From Chloroflexota bacterium (GTDB taxonomy: Bacteria; Chloroflexota; Anaerolineae; Anaerolineales; Villigracilaceae), in contig JAKAMM010000061.1 of assembly GCA_021812905.1 (NCBI GenBank), positions 1 through 8,582 on the forward strand: 8,582 bases of DNA, in the 5' to 3' direction. Under the pieces are notes generated by a model. The model worked only from the letters and a program-made list of their open reading frames with translations, did not search any database and was not told where the DNA came from. The translations under genes and the position numbers were made by a program. Each line of letters begins with the position of its first letter. Position 1 is the first letter of the stretch. Below, piece after piece: positions 1 through 5,670 of this stretch.

Positions 1-1410
1 GCGCGAGATGGTCTGCGCCGCGGAGTAGCCGCGTTCACGCGCGTCGCGCACGATGCGCCGGATGAGGCGCGTGTCCGTGGTGGAGACGCGGTTGTGGCGG
101 TCGAGGTTGAGCTGGGTCAGGGCCGAGGCATAGATCTTGAACGCGCGTCCGGCCAAAGTCGAGGGCAGGAGGCGGGGGTCGAGTCCGTGGATGCCTTCCA
201 TGATGACAGGCTGGCCGCGTCGCAGTTGAAGATGCAAGCCCGCTTCGCTTTGTCCCGTCTTGAAGTTATAACGCGGCAATTGAACCCTTTTGCCCGCCAG
301 CAATTGTTCGAGATGCTCGGCGATCAACGGCAGGTCAACCGCTTCGAGCGATTCGAAATCAGGCTGGCCATCGGAGCCAAGCGGCGTTTTGTCGCGGTCG
401 AGGAAATAATTATCGAGTTCGAGCGGATAAGGCGAAATACCCAGCGCGAGGAGTTGAACTGTGAGGCGGCGCGAGAAAGTCGTCTTGCCTGAAGATGTGG
501 GGCCTGCGATCAAAACGATCTGTGATTCACGTTTGGCAATTTGACTGGCAATTTCGGCTACGTTCTGTTCATGCAAAGCCTCAGAGACGAGCACAACTTC
601 GCTGGCGCGTCCTTCCTGAATGGCATCGTTCAACAGGCCGACGTTATCGATGCCAAGACGTGTGAGCCAATTGCCATATTGCCGGAAGGCCGTCAGCAGT
701 TTGGGATACTCGGTGATCGGTTCGAGTTGAGTTGGCGCGCGACGGCGCGGAAAACGCAAAGTGAAACCGCCGTTGGTCGCAAAAAGATCGAACCATTTCA
801 GATAGCTGGTGGACGGAACCATATAGCCATGATGATAGTCCATGCGCTCGCCAAAACGATAGAGTGTAAGAAAATCCTTGCGGCGATAGTTGAGCAAATG
901 GACTTTATCTTCATAACCAATCGAACGAAAATATTCGATGGCTTCCTGCAGCGGGATTTCCTTTTTCACGAAGGGCAGATCAGCTCGAATGAGTTCCAGC
1001 ATGTGTGATTTGAGCGTCGCGATCTCTTTTTCAGACAAGGGGCCGCGTCCGCTCACCTGACAGTAGTAGCCGCCGAAAGAGATCGAATAGTCGATCGTCA
1101 AGCGTGCTTTTGGGAAGAGGTCGCCAAAAGCCATCTCAAGCAAAAAGTTCAGCGAACGCCGATAGATGAGCGAACCGTCGGAGTCGGACATGGTGACAGG
1201 CCGGACCTGCATGTCGATATCGATGGGAAACGTCAATTCACGCAGTTCATCGTCCACGACCGCGGCCACGATAGGCGCAGGAGATTCAATAGTTTTGAGA
1301 AAGTCGCCGATTTGTGATCCGCGCGGGCCGGATAAAACACGCCCGTCGGGGAGATGGATCTCCACTTCCGGGCGCGGTGTAACGAGATGAAATTTCGATT
1401 TCGTGTCCAT
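1..1410 (-). CDS. TGS-domain nucleoside (uridine-type) kinase, C-terminus cut off by the left edge
   Basis: The minus strand is open without a stop for 470 codons from ATG 1408-1410 to the left edge, so the protein is C-terminally partial. Residues about 8-70 form a TGS domain (around HLPDGRVL and the sequence after it). Residues about 75-250 resemble the second additional domain of threonyl-tRNA synthetase, including DYHHGYMVPSTSYLKW at 191-206. A P-loop kinase domain begins near 295, with Walker A GPTSSGKT at 303-310, DNYFLDRD at 333-340, PRYNFKTG at 379-386 and MEGIHGLDP at 404-412. This layout matches proteins annotated as nucleoside or uridine kinase, which transfer phosphate from a nucleotide to a nucleoside in salvage. 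The true substrate cannot be read from sequence. The family is usually about 550 residues, so roughly 80 are missing. No strong Shine-Dalgarno precedes the ATG. panE lies upstream on the same strand. Confidence 0.9.
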   Translation of the reverse strand, partial: MDTKSKFHLVTPRPEVEIHLPDGRVLSGPRGSQIGDFLKTIESPAPIVAAVVDDELRELTFPIDIDMQVRPVTMSDSDGSLIYRRSLNFLLEMAFGDLFPKARLTIDYSISFGGYYCQVSGRGPLSEKEIATLKSHMLELIRADLPFVKKEIPLQEAIEYFRSIGYEDKVHLLNYRRKDFLTLYRFGERMDYHHGYMVPSTSYLKWFDLFATNGGFTLRFPRRRAPTQLEPITEYPKLLTAFRQYGNWLTRLGIDNVGLLNDAIQEGRASEVVLVSEALHEQNVAEIASQIAKRESQIVLIAGPTSSGKTTFSRRLTVQLLALGISPYPLELDNYFLDRDKTPLGSDGQPDFESLEAVDLPLIAEHLEQLLAGKRVQLPRYNFKTGQSEAGLHLQLRRGQPVIMEGIHGLDPRLLPSTLAGRAFKIYASALTQLNLDRHNRVSTTDTRLIRRIVRDARERGYSAAQTISR

Positions 1411-1430
1411 GGCTTACCAACAGGAGGCGT

Positions 1431-1439
1431 ATTGTATCA
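1431..1439 (-). promoter_or_regulatory. Possible extended -10 promoter for the nucleoside kinase
   Basis: On the minus strand this reads TGATACAAT, which is a TGn extension followed by a good -10 hexamer. It sits 20 nt before the kinase ATG, giving a predicted leader of about 14 nt. No credible -35 box is present, as is usual for extended -10 promoters. It would allow the kinase to be transcribed independently of panE. Confidence 0.4.
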
Positions 1440-1472
1440 CCACTTATTAAGTTACCAGGTTTGCAGGATGGC

Positions 1473-1507
1473 AAGTTCGAAGTTGAAACGCGCCAACTTG
1501 TAAACTT
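1473..1507. repeat. Imperfect inverted repeat downstream of panE
   Basis: AAGTTG (1480-1485) pairs with CAACTT (1494-1499) across an 8-nt loop. An outer AAGTT (1473-1477) pairs with AACTT (1503-1507). On the minus strand the stem is AT-rich and is not followed by a T tract, so it is a poor intrinsic terminator. It may simply reflect 8-nt units lying in opposite orientations. Confidence 0.35.
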
Positions 1508-1516
1508 TCTAACTTT
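1485..1516 (-). repeat. Degenerate 8-nt tandem units overlapping the panE stop codon
   Basis: Read on the minus strand, the four units are AAAGTTAG, AAAGTTTA, CAAGTTGG and CGCGTTTC. The triplet GTT recurs exactly every 8 nt, starting at 1513, 1505, 1497 and 1489. The first unit encodes the last serine and the TAG stop of panE. A similar 8-nt periodic block stands before the acyltransferase at 8245-8284. The function is unknown. Confidence 0.5.
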
Positions 1517-2570
1517 TTAGCCGATTGAGCAATTTCTTCGGGTGACGGGCAAACTCTTCGAGCGGAATTTCTTTGTTTGTCAATTTCATCAGCGTTTCGG
1601 TCAGAACCTTGTTGACAGGCGTCGGCACGCCGAACTTCTCCCCCGCCCTGACGACCGCGCCGTGCAAATATTCTACTTCGGATTTGCCACGGCCAGAATA
1701 CAGGTCGATGTGAAAGGATGGCATCTTGGCACCGCGTCCACTGCCTGCGGCGCGAGCGAGCAAAGGCTTGGATAACCATAAAGGCATGCGCGTTGCAAAA
1801 GCCAGCGCGCGGGCGGGCGTGCCGGGCAAATCTACAACCGGGATGCCTTGTGCGGTCATCACAGCCAAGCATTCGCGCAACATTTCGATCTCAAGTTTAT
1901 AAAGTTTTGGATTCGCAAAAACCTGTGCGGCAGTCATATCGAGAATCGCGGAGGTTGGGTTGGCGATGAGATTGGTCAGCATCTTGGACCACTTCATGGC
2001 GGCCGCGTTGGAAAAGGCTTCAGCGTTGAGAAAGGCTGAATTGGCGGCGGCCAGCAGCCGATCCGAGAGTGGATGCGAAGTGGCGATGCCAACGCCGCGT
2101 AATTTTTCCAAAACAATATCGCCCGCGCCGCGGCGTCCAATGGCGCTGGTTACAGTCGCCGGAATGACTTTATCGGGGCCAAGCAAATTTGCAAGCGCCG
2201 GTTCGTTGTCCACGCCATTCGACAAACACAAAACCGGTGGAAGTTTTTCGACGAAAGGCTGCATGCCTTCGAGCGCGGCGGAAGTATCAAAAGATTTCAA
2301 GGCGAACAACGCCACGTCGAATGGACCGTAACGCAAGGCATCCTCGAGCGAACCGGCCACAACAAACGCTGATGGATTGATAACCGACGCTTTCTTCATC
2401 TTTCGTCTTTTATCAATCGTCAGGTCGAGCCGCAAACCGCGCTGTCTTAATTCGCCCGCCACCGAAGGCTGTTCAACAAATACAACCTGCCCGCCAGCCA
2501 AAGCCAGCGAGCCGCCGATGTACGTGCCAATGGCTCCCGCGCCGAAGGATAAAATTTTCAAGTTGGCCAT
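1509..2570 (-). CDS. panE: Ketopantoate reductase (2-dehydropantoate 2-reductase, ApbA/PanE family)
   Basis: This family performs NADPH-dependent reduction of ketopantoate to pantoate in cytosolic pantothenate/CoA synthesis. The predicted protein has 353 residues, about 50 more than E. coli PanE. The N-terminal Rossmann fold shows GAGAIG at 10-15 right after the first strand. The middle has LSNGVDNE at 116-123. The C-terminal domain has KWSKMLTN at 193-200, whose K196 fits the catalytic lysine, then N204 and P205. S285, D289 and E298 fit the family's substrate-binding serine, aspartate and catalytic glutamate region. I chose ATG 2568-2570 because AGGAG stands 4 nt upstream and the glycine motif follows immediately. 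An in-frame ATG 57 nt further upstream would add 19 residues with no family resemblance. Paralogues acting on other 2-keto acids exist, so the exact substrate is less certain than the fold. Confidence 0.87.
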   Translation of the reverse strand: MANLKILSFGAGAIGTYIGGSLALAGGQVVFVEQPSVAGELRQRGLRLDLTIDKRRKMKKASVINPSAFVVAGSLEDALRYGPFDVALFALKSFDTSAALEGMQPFVEKLPPVLCLSNGVDNEPALANLLGPDKVIPATVTSAIGRRGAGDIVLEKLRGVGIATSHPLSDRLLAAANSAFLNAEAFSNAAAMKWSKMLTNLIANPTSAILDMTAAQVFANPKLYKLEIEMLRECLAVMTAQGIPVVDLPGTPARALAFATRMPLWLSKPLLARAAGSGRGAKMPSFHIDLYSGRGKSEVEYLHGAVVRAGEKFGVPTPVNKVLTETLMKLTNKEIPLEEFARHPKKLLNRLKS

Positions 2571-2613
2571 GTTGCTCCTAAGTGAGTTCTTTGCCAGTAC
2601 CTGAGCGCGCCAG

Positions 2614-2643
2614 TTGACCGATCTCATCCCTCTGACCGGTCAA
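2614..2643. promoter_or_regulatory. Palindrome with a half-site repeat in the panE-nadD divergent region
   Basis: TGACCGGTCA at 2633-2642 is a perfect 10-bp palindrome. TTGACCG at 2614-2620 repeats one half, and it also forms an inverted pair with CGGTCAA at 2637-2643. It lies 44-73 nt before the panE start. This could be an operator, but no regulator is encoded nearby. Apart from this block and the nadD -10 box, I see no gene or RNA in the 247-bp gap. Confidence 0.3.
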
Positions 2644-2804
2644 ACCCGCCAAAAGATTCGGGCTGTACCCCCCTGCTCCACTGCGTTGACGGCTTGCATC
2701 ATTCGCGCCCACGAAGCCGCTTTTTTGGATGATGAGTCTGACTTTTGGGGGACCTTGCGAGAGTATACCACGCAGGAACAAGCGGGTTTTATTTGCGGTT
2801 AAGA

Positions 2805-2810
2805 TATACT
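2805..2810 (+). promoter_or_regulatory. -10 box of a probable leaderless nadD transcript
   Basis: TATACT ends 7 nt before the nadD ATG, so transcription would start at or next to the A of the start codon. There is no Shine-Dalgarno between the box and the ATG, which fits leaderless translation. No convincing -35 hexamer is present. Confidence 0.45.
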
Positions 2811-2817
2811 TTGCTGC

Positions 2818-3426
2818 ATGAATGAACGCATCGGTATTTTCGGCGGGACGTTCGACCCGCCTCACCTCGGACACCTGATCCTTGCCGCCGAAGCCCGCGC
2901 CCAGCTCAACCTGACGCGTCTGCTGTGGGTGCTGACTCCCACGCCTCCGCACAAACTCCAGCAACCGATCAGCCCCATAGAAGATCGGCTGACGATGCTC
3001 AAGCTTGCGCTCAAAGACGAACCCGCCTTCGAACTTTCCACAATGGAAATGGAACGTCCCGGCCCGCACTACACACTCGATACGCTGCAAGTGCTGGCGG
3101 ATAAATACCCCGGCGTGGATTTAATCCTTTTGCTCGGAGGCGACTCCTTGCGCGACCTGCCGACCTGGTATCGTCCCGCGGACCTGGTGGCGGCCTGCCG
3201 TCAAATCGGCGTGATGCGCCGCCCCAGCAACTCGGTGGAACTGTCGGCGTTGGAAAAACAAATTCCGGGCATCACGGACAAGGTCCGTTTTGTGGATGCA
3301 CCCCTGCTTGAAATCGCCTCGCACGAGATCCGTCGGCGCGCGTCCAGCGGATTGCCGTTCCGCTATTATCTGCTTCCATCTGTATACGATTATGTCATTG
3401 AACATAAGCTGTATCAAAAATCATAA
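2818..3426 (+). CDS. nadD: Nicotinate-nucleotide adenylyltransferase
   Basis: NadD adenylates nicotinate mononucleotide with ATP to give deamido-NAD, the step before NAD synthetase. The 202-residue protein is of normal family length. It opens with the nucleotidyltransferase signature GIFGGTFDPPHLGH at 6-19, where HLGH is the HxGH ATP-binding motif. TPPHK is at 42-46, LGGDSLRDLPTWYRP at 106-120, and ASHEIRRR at 167-174 corresponds to the ISSTxIR motif. The C-terminal tail with YDYVIEHKLY at 190-199 is also typical. The start is supported by the motif spacing and by a -10 box immediately upstream; no ribosome binding site is visible. The tRNA-Pro promoter begins 9 nt after the stop and no terminator intervenes, so nadD transcripts may run into the tRNA gene. 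Confidence 0.96.
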   Translation: MNERIGIFGGTFDPPHLGHLILAAEARAQLNLTRLLWVLTPTPPHKLQQPISPIEDRLTMLKLALKDEPAFELSTMEMERPGPHYTLDTLQVLADKYPGVDLILLLGGDSLRDLPTWYRPADLVAACRQIGVMRRPSNSVELSALEKQIPGITDKVRFVDAPLLEIASHEIRRRASSGLPFRYYLLPSVYDYVIEHKLYQKS

Positions 3427-3435
3427 GAGCGTTCG

Positions 3436-3464
3436 TTGCCAGAATCATTGAAGGAGGCTATAAT
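3436..3464 (+). promoter_or_regulatory. Sigma-70 promoter of tRNA-Pro
   Basis: TTGCCA (3436-3441) is followed by a 17-bp spacer and a consensus TATAAT (3459-3464). Predicted transcription starts near 3471, 7 nt before the tRNA 5' end. This is the strongest housekeeping promoter in the window. Confidence 0.85.
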
Positions 3465-3477
3465 ACCGTCTGCAAAT

Positions 3478-3555
<78 letters not shown>

Positions 3556-3557
3556 TT

Positions 3558-3592
3558 ATGTGACAGCAGTCTAAACTGCTGTCACATTTTTT
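3558..3592 (+). terminator. Intrinsic terminator of tRNA-Pro
   Basis: ATGTGACAGCAGT (3558-3570) pairs perfectly with ACTGCTGTCACAT (3575-3587) across a CTAA loop, and a run of T follows. The stem sequence is closely related to the hairpin at 5029-5057. Confidence 0.92.
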
Positions 3593-3605
3593 ATTGGGTT
3601 GTTCC

Positions 3606-3614
3606 TGTTATAAT
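3606..3614 (+). promoter_or_regulatory. Extended -10 promoter, probably for the mannosyltransferase gene
   Basis: TGTTATAAT combines a TGn extension with a consensus TATAAT, just after the tRNA terminator. No -35 box is evident. Transcription would start near 3621, leaving a leader of about 156 nt that contains the palindromic element at 3658-3758. Confidence 0.55.
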
Positions 3615-3617
3615 TTT

Positions 3618-3633
3618 CCCAAATTATTTTGGG
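3618..3633. promoter_or_regulatory. Small inverted repeat over the predicted transcription start
   Basis: CCCAAA (3618-3623) and TTTGGG (3628-3633) flank TTAT. The position spans the start site predicted from the extended -10, as an operator might. It is short and AT-rich, so chance is possible. Confidence 0.25.
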
Positions 3634-3657
3634 GTCGTATGCAAAATAAGAATATTA

Positions 3658-3758
3658 CGTCTTTGCGAGCCGCTGTTCCGAACGTAGTGAGGACGGCGAA
3701 GCAATCCCCACTGCAATTTGGGAGACTGCTTCGGGGGAAATAGCCCCTCGCAGCGACG
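3658..3758. repeat. 101-bp imperfect palindromic dispersed-repeat element (REP/MITE-like)
   Basis: The outer arms CGTCTTTGCGAG (3658-3669) and CTCGCAGCGACG (3747-3758) are complementary at 10 of 12 positions. The inner arms GAAGCAATCCCCA (3698-3710) and TGGGAGACTGCTTC (3719-3732) form a second long imperfect stem around CTGCAATT. Between the arms lies CCGAACGTAGTGAGG. From memory, elements with TTGCGAG termini and GAAGCAATC cores are dispersed in many bacterial genomes, including Chloroflexota; I cannot check this here. It carries no open frame. No clear target duplication flanks it. It sits in the likely 5' leader of the mannosyltransferase, ending 18 nt before the ATG. Confidence 0.75.
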
Positions 3759-3776
3759 CTAAAAATTTGGAGATTC

Positions 3777-4958
3777 ATGATTCAAGTCAGGCAATTTTTC
3801 GAAAATCCCCACGCACCCCGCGATTGGTTTTGGAAGTCAATCTTGTTTCCGTTCCTGGTTACGCGTTCCATCTGGGTGCTGGTCGCTTATTTCGCAACGG
3901 GAAATTACCTGTCCAACCCGAGCTATATCACTTATGTCAAAAGAGGCTATTTCCTTACGCGCGTTTTCCCTCTCGATATTTTTGCCCGTTGGGATTCGCG
4001 CTGGTATTTCTCGATTATCAAGGATGGATATCAGGCCTCTGTCAATCTGAAAACCGCCTACAGCAACATGGCATTCTTTCCGCTCTATCCATATCTGGTC
4101 AAGAGTTTGGGATGGTTCGGCTTGGACTTGCCGAACGGTTATTACATTCTCGTCGGGCTTATACTTTCAAACCTTTGTTTTCTGGCATCGGCGATGCTGC
4201 TTTATAAGTTGATCATAGGCCCACTGGGATTCCGTCATGCCACCGCTCAACGCACGCTTGGATTATTGTTCGTTTTTCCGGCCAGTTTCTTCTTCGCCAG
4301 TTTTTATCCTGAAAGCCTGTTCCTGTTCCTGACCCTGGCCGCATTTACTTTGGCCTTGCAAGAGAAGTGGCTGCTGACCGGAGTCTGCACGGCGCTGGCA
4401 ATACTTGCCCGTCCGCAGGGCGTGGTGCTTGCATTTGCGCTCGCATGGCTATACATGGAACAAAGACATTGGAGATTACAGGATATCCGCCCGAACGTAT
4501 TGTGGTTTGCGCTGACCCCGCTTGCTTTATTATTACATTTTTATTCTCTCTACCTTAAGTCCGGCGACTTCCTGGCATATTTCGATGCAACCAAAGCCTG
4601 GGGCGGAGTTGATGCGGGCATTTTTCAGAATCCCCTGCAAAATTTGCAGGGACCATCATTGGATGTCTTCAAAATCGACTTTATCCTAATCATTCTCTTC
4701 CTGATATGCAGTATTTACATGCTGTGGAAATGGCCGGTAAAAGCATACGGGATATTTGCTTTAATCATGTGCATCATGCCGCTGGCAACCGGCCTGCTGG
4801 TTTCGATGTCACGCGAACTGGTCGTTATTTTCCCGATCTTCATCCTACTCGGCGAAAAGCTTAAACGCCGCGAAGGATATCTTTTTCTCCAGGCCGCTTG
4901 GTTCGCGCTGCAAATCATTTATTTTGCGGGCTGGGTTAATTATTACTGGATTGCTTGA
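3777..4958 (+). CDS. PIG-V-like polytopic mannosyltransferase (GT-C fold)
   Basis: This 393-residue protein is strongly hydrophobic, with roughly 8-10 membrane segments. It resembles bacterial relatives of eukaryotic GPI mannosyltransferase 2 (PIG-V). Visible family features are ARWDSRWYFSIIKDGY at 70-85, FFPLYP at 100-105, a membrane segment ending ASFYPESLFLF at 174-184, ARPQG at 211-215 and RELVVIFPIF at 346-355. The acidic D73 in the first periplasmic loop fits the catalytic aspartate of GT-C enzymes. Such enzymes move a sugar from a polyprenyl-phosphate donor to an acceptor on the outer face of the membrane; the acceptor here is unknown. GGAG lies 4 nt before ATG 3777-3779. The gene ends in tandem stops, TGA TGA (4956-4961). 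It appears monocistronic, between its own promoter and the hairpin at 5022-5065. Confidence 0.8.
   Translation: MIQVRQFFENPHAPRDWFWKSILFPFLVTRSIWVLVAYFATGNYLSNPSYITYVKRGYFLTRVFPLDIFARWDSRWYFSIIKDGYQASVNLKTAYSNMAFFPLYPYLVKSLGWFGLDLPNGYYILVGLILSNLCFLASAMLLYKLIIGPLGFRHATAQRTLGLLFVFPASFFFASFYPESLFLFLTLAAFTLALQEKWLLTGVCTALAILARPQGVVLAFALAWLYMEQRHWRLQDIRPNVLWFALTPLALLLHFYSLYLKSGDFLAYFDATKAWGGVDAGIFQNPLQNLQGPSLDVFKIDFILIILFLICSIYMLWKWPVKAYGIFALIMCIMPLATGLLVSMSRELVVIFPIFILLGEKLKRREGYLFLQAAWFALQIIYFAGWVNYYWIA
4633..4651. repeat. 19-bp perfect palindrome inside the mannosyltransferase gene
   Basis: CCCTGCAAA and TTTGCAGGG flank a central A. The codons fall in an extracytoplasmic stretch (about residues 286-292). 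It may be coincidental. Confidence 0.4.
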
Positions 4959-4982
4959 TGATGCTGTCTGCCATTTGACACG

Positions 4983-4997
4983 GCTTGTTATACAAGC
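4983..4997. repeat. Short inverted repeat after the mannosyltransferase stop
   Basis: GCTTGT (4983-4988) and ACAAGC (4992-4997) flank TAT. A consensus TTGACA lies just upstream at 4975-4980, but no -10 hexamer is found at a normal distance from it. It could be an operator-like site or a minor stem ahead of the main terminator. Confidence 0.3.
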
Positions 4998-5021
4998 GTC
5001 ATCGCATCGCTTGCCACCATA

Positions 5022-5065
5022 AAATTTGTTGCGACAACAGTCGAACTGTTGTCGCAAATTTATTT
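5022..5065. terminator. Terminator hairpin, possibly bidirectional, ahead of the small membrane protein gene
   Basis: TTGCGACAACAGT (5029-5041) pairs with ACTGTTGTCGCAA (5045-5057) around a CGA loop. AAATTT on the left and ATTT on the right extend the AT-rich base. It ends transcription of the mannosyltransferase gene. The T-rich tail is interrupted (ATTTATTTG), so termination may be incomplete. The stem is related to the tRNA-Pro terminator. Confidence 0.8.
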
Positions 5066-5072
5066 GAGACTT

Positions 5073-5411
5073 ATGACCGAAAACACTTCAACCGTTTCTA
5101 CAAATATGAATGCCATTATCAGCCTGTCATCCGCCATTTTGACCGTGATCTCTTTTTGTATTGGCATCGCGCCCATCCCACTGACCGGTTTGGTCTGCTA
5201 TCCGGCCAGTGCCGTGCTGGGAATTGCGGCATTGGCAACCGGTTTGGCCTCGCTTCGCCAAATCCGCGCCAGCGGAGAGAAGGGACGCACGCTGGCCTTG
5301 TTCGGCGCGTGCGTCGGCGGGCTGGCCATGTTGACCGGTTTGTGCATACTTACGGCAGGAATTTTATTTCTGCCGGAGGTTGCACATTTTATTCAACAAT
5401 CCATAAAGTAA
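5073..5411 (+). CDS. Small three-helix membrane protein, DUF4190-like
   Basis: The 112-residue product has a short polar N-terminus, then hydrophobic segments at about 12-31, 36-61 and 73-100. A polar loop RQIRASGEKGRTLA at 62-75 separates the second and third. This pattern, a Gly/Ala-rich helix followed by a short 'QIRxSGEKGR' loop and another Gly-rich helix, resembles DUF4190 proteins, a family without a known function. I chose ATG 5073-5075; the upstream in-frame TTG at 5049 lies inside the terminator stem. The ribosome binding site is weak (GAG about 5 nt upstream). The leader hairpin ends only about 11 nt before the start. No clear promoter of its own is seen, so expression may depend on read-through from the mannosyltransferase gene. 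I assign no function. Confidence 0.75.
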   Translation: MTENTSTVSTNMNAIISLSSAILTVISFCIGIAPIPLTGLVCYPASAVLGIAALATGLASLRQIRASGEKGRTLALFGACVGGLAMLTGLCILTAGILFLPEVAHFIQQSIK

Positions 5412-5497
5412 AAAAAGGCAACTCTTCACCATCTTCTAAAATGTGGATCAACTTTGGCATCACGCCTTGTCTGCATACCAATGCGGATTGTCTCGAC

Positions 5498-5526
5498 TTG
5501 TCAATCCTCCCCGCCTCGGTTATGCT
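5498..5526 (+). promoter_or_regulatory. Promoter of selC
   Basis: TTGTCA (5498-5503), a 17-bp spacer and TATGCT (5521-5526) give a plausible sigma-70 promoter. A GC-rich stretch between -10 and +1 is usual for stable RNA genes. Transcription would start near 5533, 12 nt before the tRNA. The rest of the gap from 5412 shows no gene. Confidence 0.6.
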
Positions 5527-5544
5527 TGCGAGTGTTCTTCTCGT

Positions 5545-5638
5545 GGGAGTGGTTAGGTCCCGGTGGGCTTCCTGGTCTTCAAAACCTGTGGCGGGTCGCG
5601 TTGCGGGCCGCGGTGGGTTCGACTCCCATCCACTCCCG
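5545..5638 (+). tRNA. selC: Selenocysteine tRNA, tRNA-Sec (anticodon UCA)
   Basis: The acceptor stem is a perfect 8 bp: GGGAGTGG (5545-5552) with CCACTCCC (5630-5637), then G73. The six-pair D stem AGGTCC/GGGCTT with loop CGGT is the tRNA-Sec form. The anticodon loop CTTCAAA (5577-5583) carries TCA at 5579-5581, which reads UGA. The T arm is GTGGG, TTCGACT, CCCAT, giving the bacterial 8/5 arrangement. A long variable arm (5589-5612) has GCGG/CCGC and TCGC/GCGG stems around GTT. The 94-nt length is normal for tRNA-Sec. The anticodon stem CTGGT/ACCTG has one T-T mismatch (5573/5587) and the variable arm one G-G mismatch. GCC is followed by T, so a complete CCA is not encoded. The organism should therefore insert selenocysteine using SelA, SelB and SelD encoded elsewhere. 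No terminator follows before the next gene. Confidence 0.95.
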
Positions 5639-5670
5639 CCTATTTTGTCACTATTCAGTAGAGGTATCTC

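Noticed and set aside
94..1390. Plus-strand open frames of 74-155 codons across the left part.
   Set aside because: They lie antisense to a continuous 470-codon minus-strand frame with clear TGS and Walker A motifs, and show no recognisable domain.
2614..2802. Plus-strand 62-codon open frame before nadD.
   Set aside because: No ribosome binding site, low-complexity composition and no recognisable motif; it occupies the putative control region.
2578..3090. Minus-strand 170-codon open frame spanning the divergent region and the start of nadD.
   Set aside because: More than half is antisense to nadD, it shows no domain, and it runs almost onto the panE start.
3658..3758. Palindromic element considered as a structured non-coding RNA or riboswitch.
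   Set aside because: Its arms resemble dispersed repeats rather than any riboswitch core that I recognise, and the arms are imperfect without visible conserved loops.
4956..5411. The mannosyltransferase frame stays open after tandem TGA TGA (4956-4961) into the small membrane protein, suggesting selenocysteine read-through in a selC-bearing genome.
   Set aside because: Two adjacent UGA codons are not a selenocysteine context, no bacterial SECIS-like stem lies directly 3' of them, and a strong terminator hairpin separates the two genes.
5618..5646. TTCGAC in the selC T arm with TATTTT 17 bp downstream as a promoter for the protease.
   Set aside because: The -35 match is only two of six bases and is dictated by the conserved T loop.
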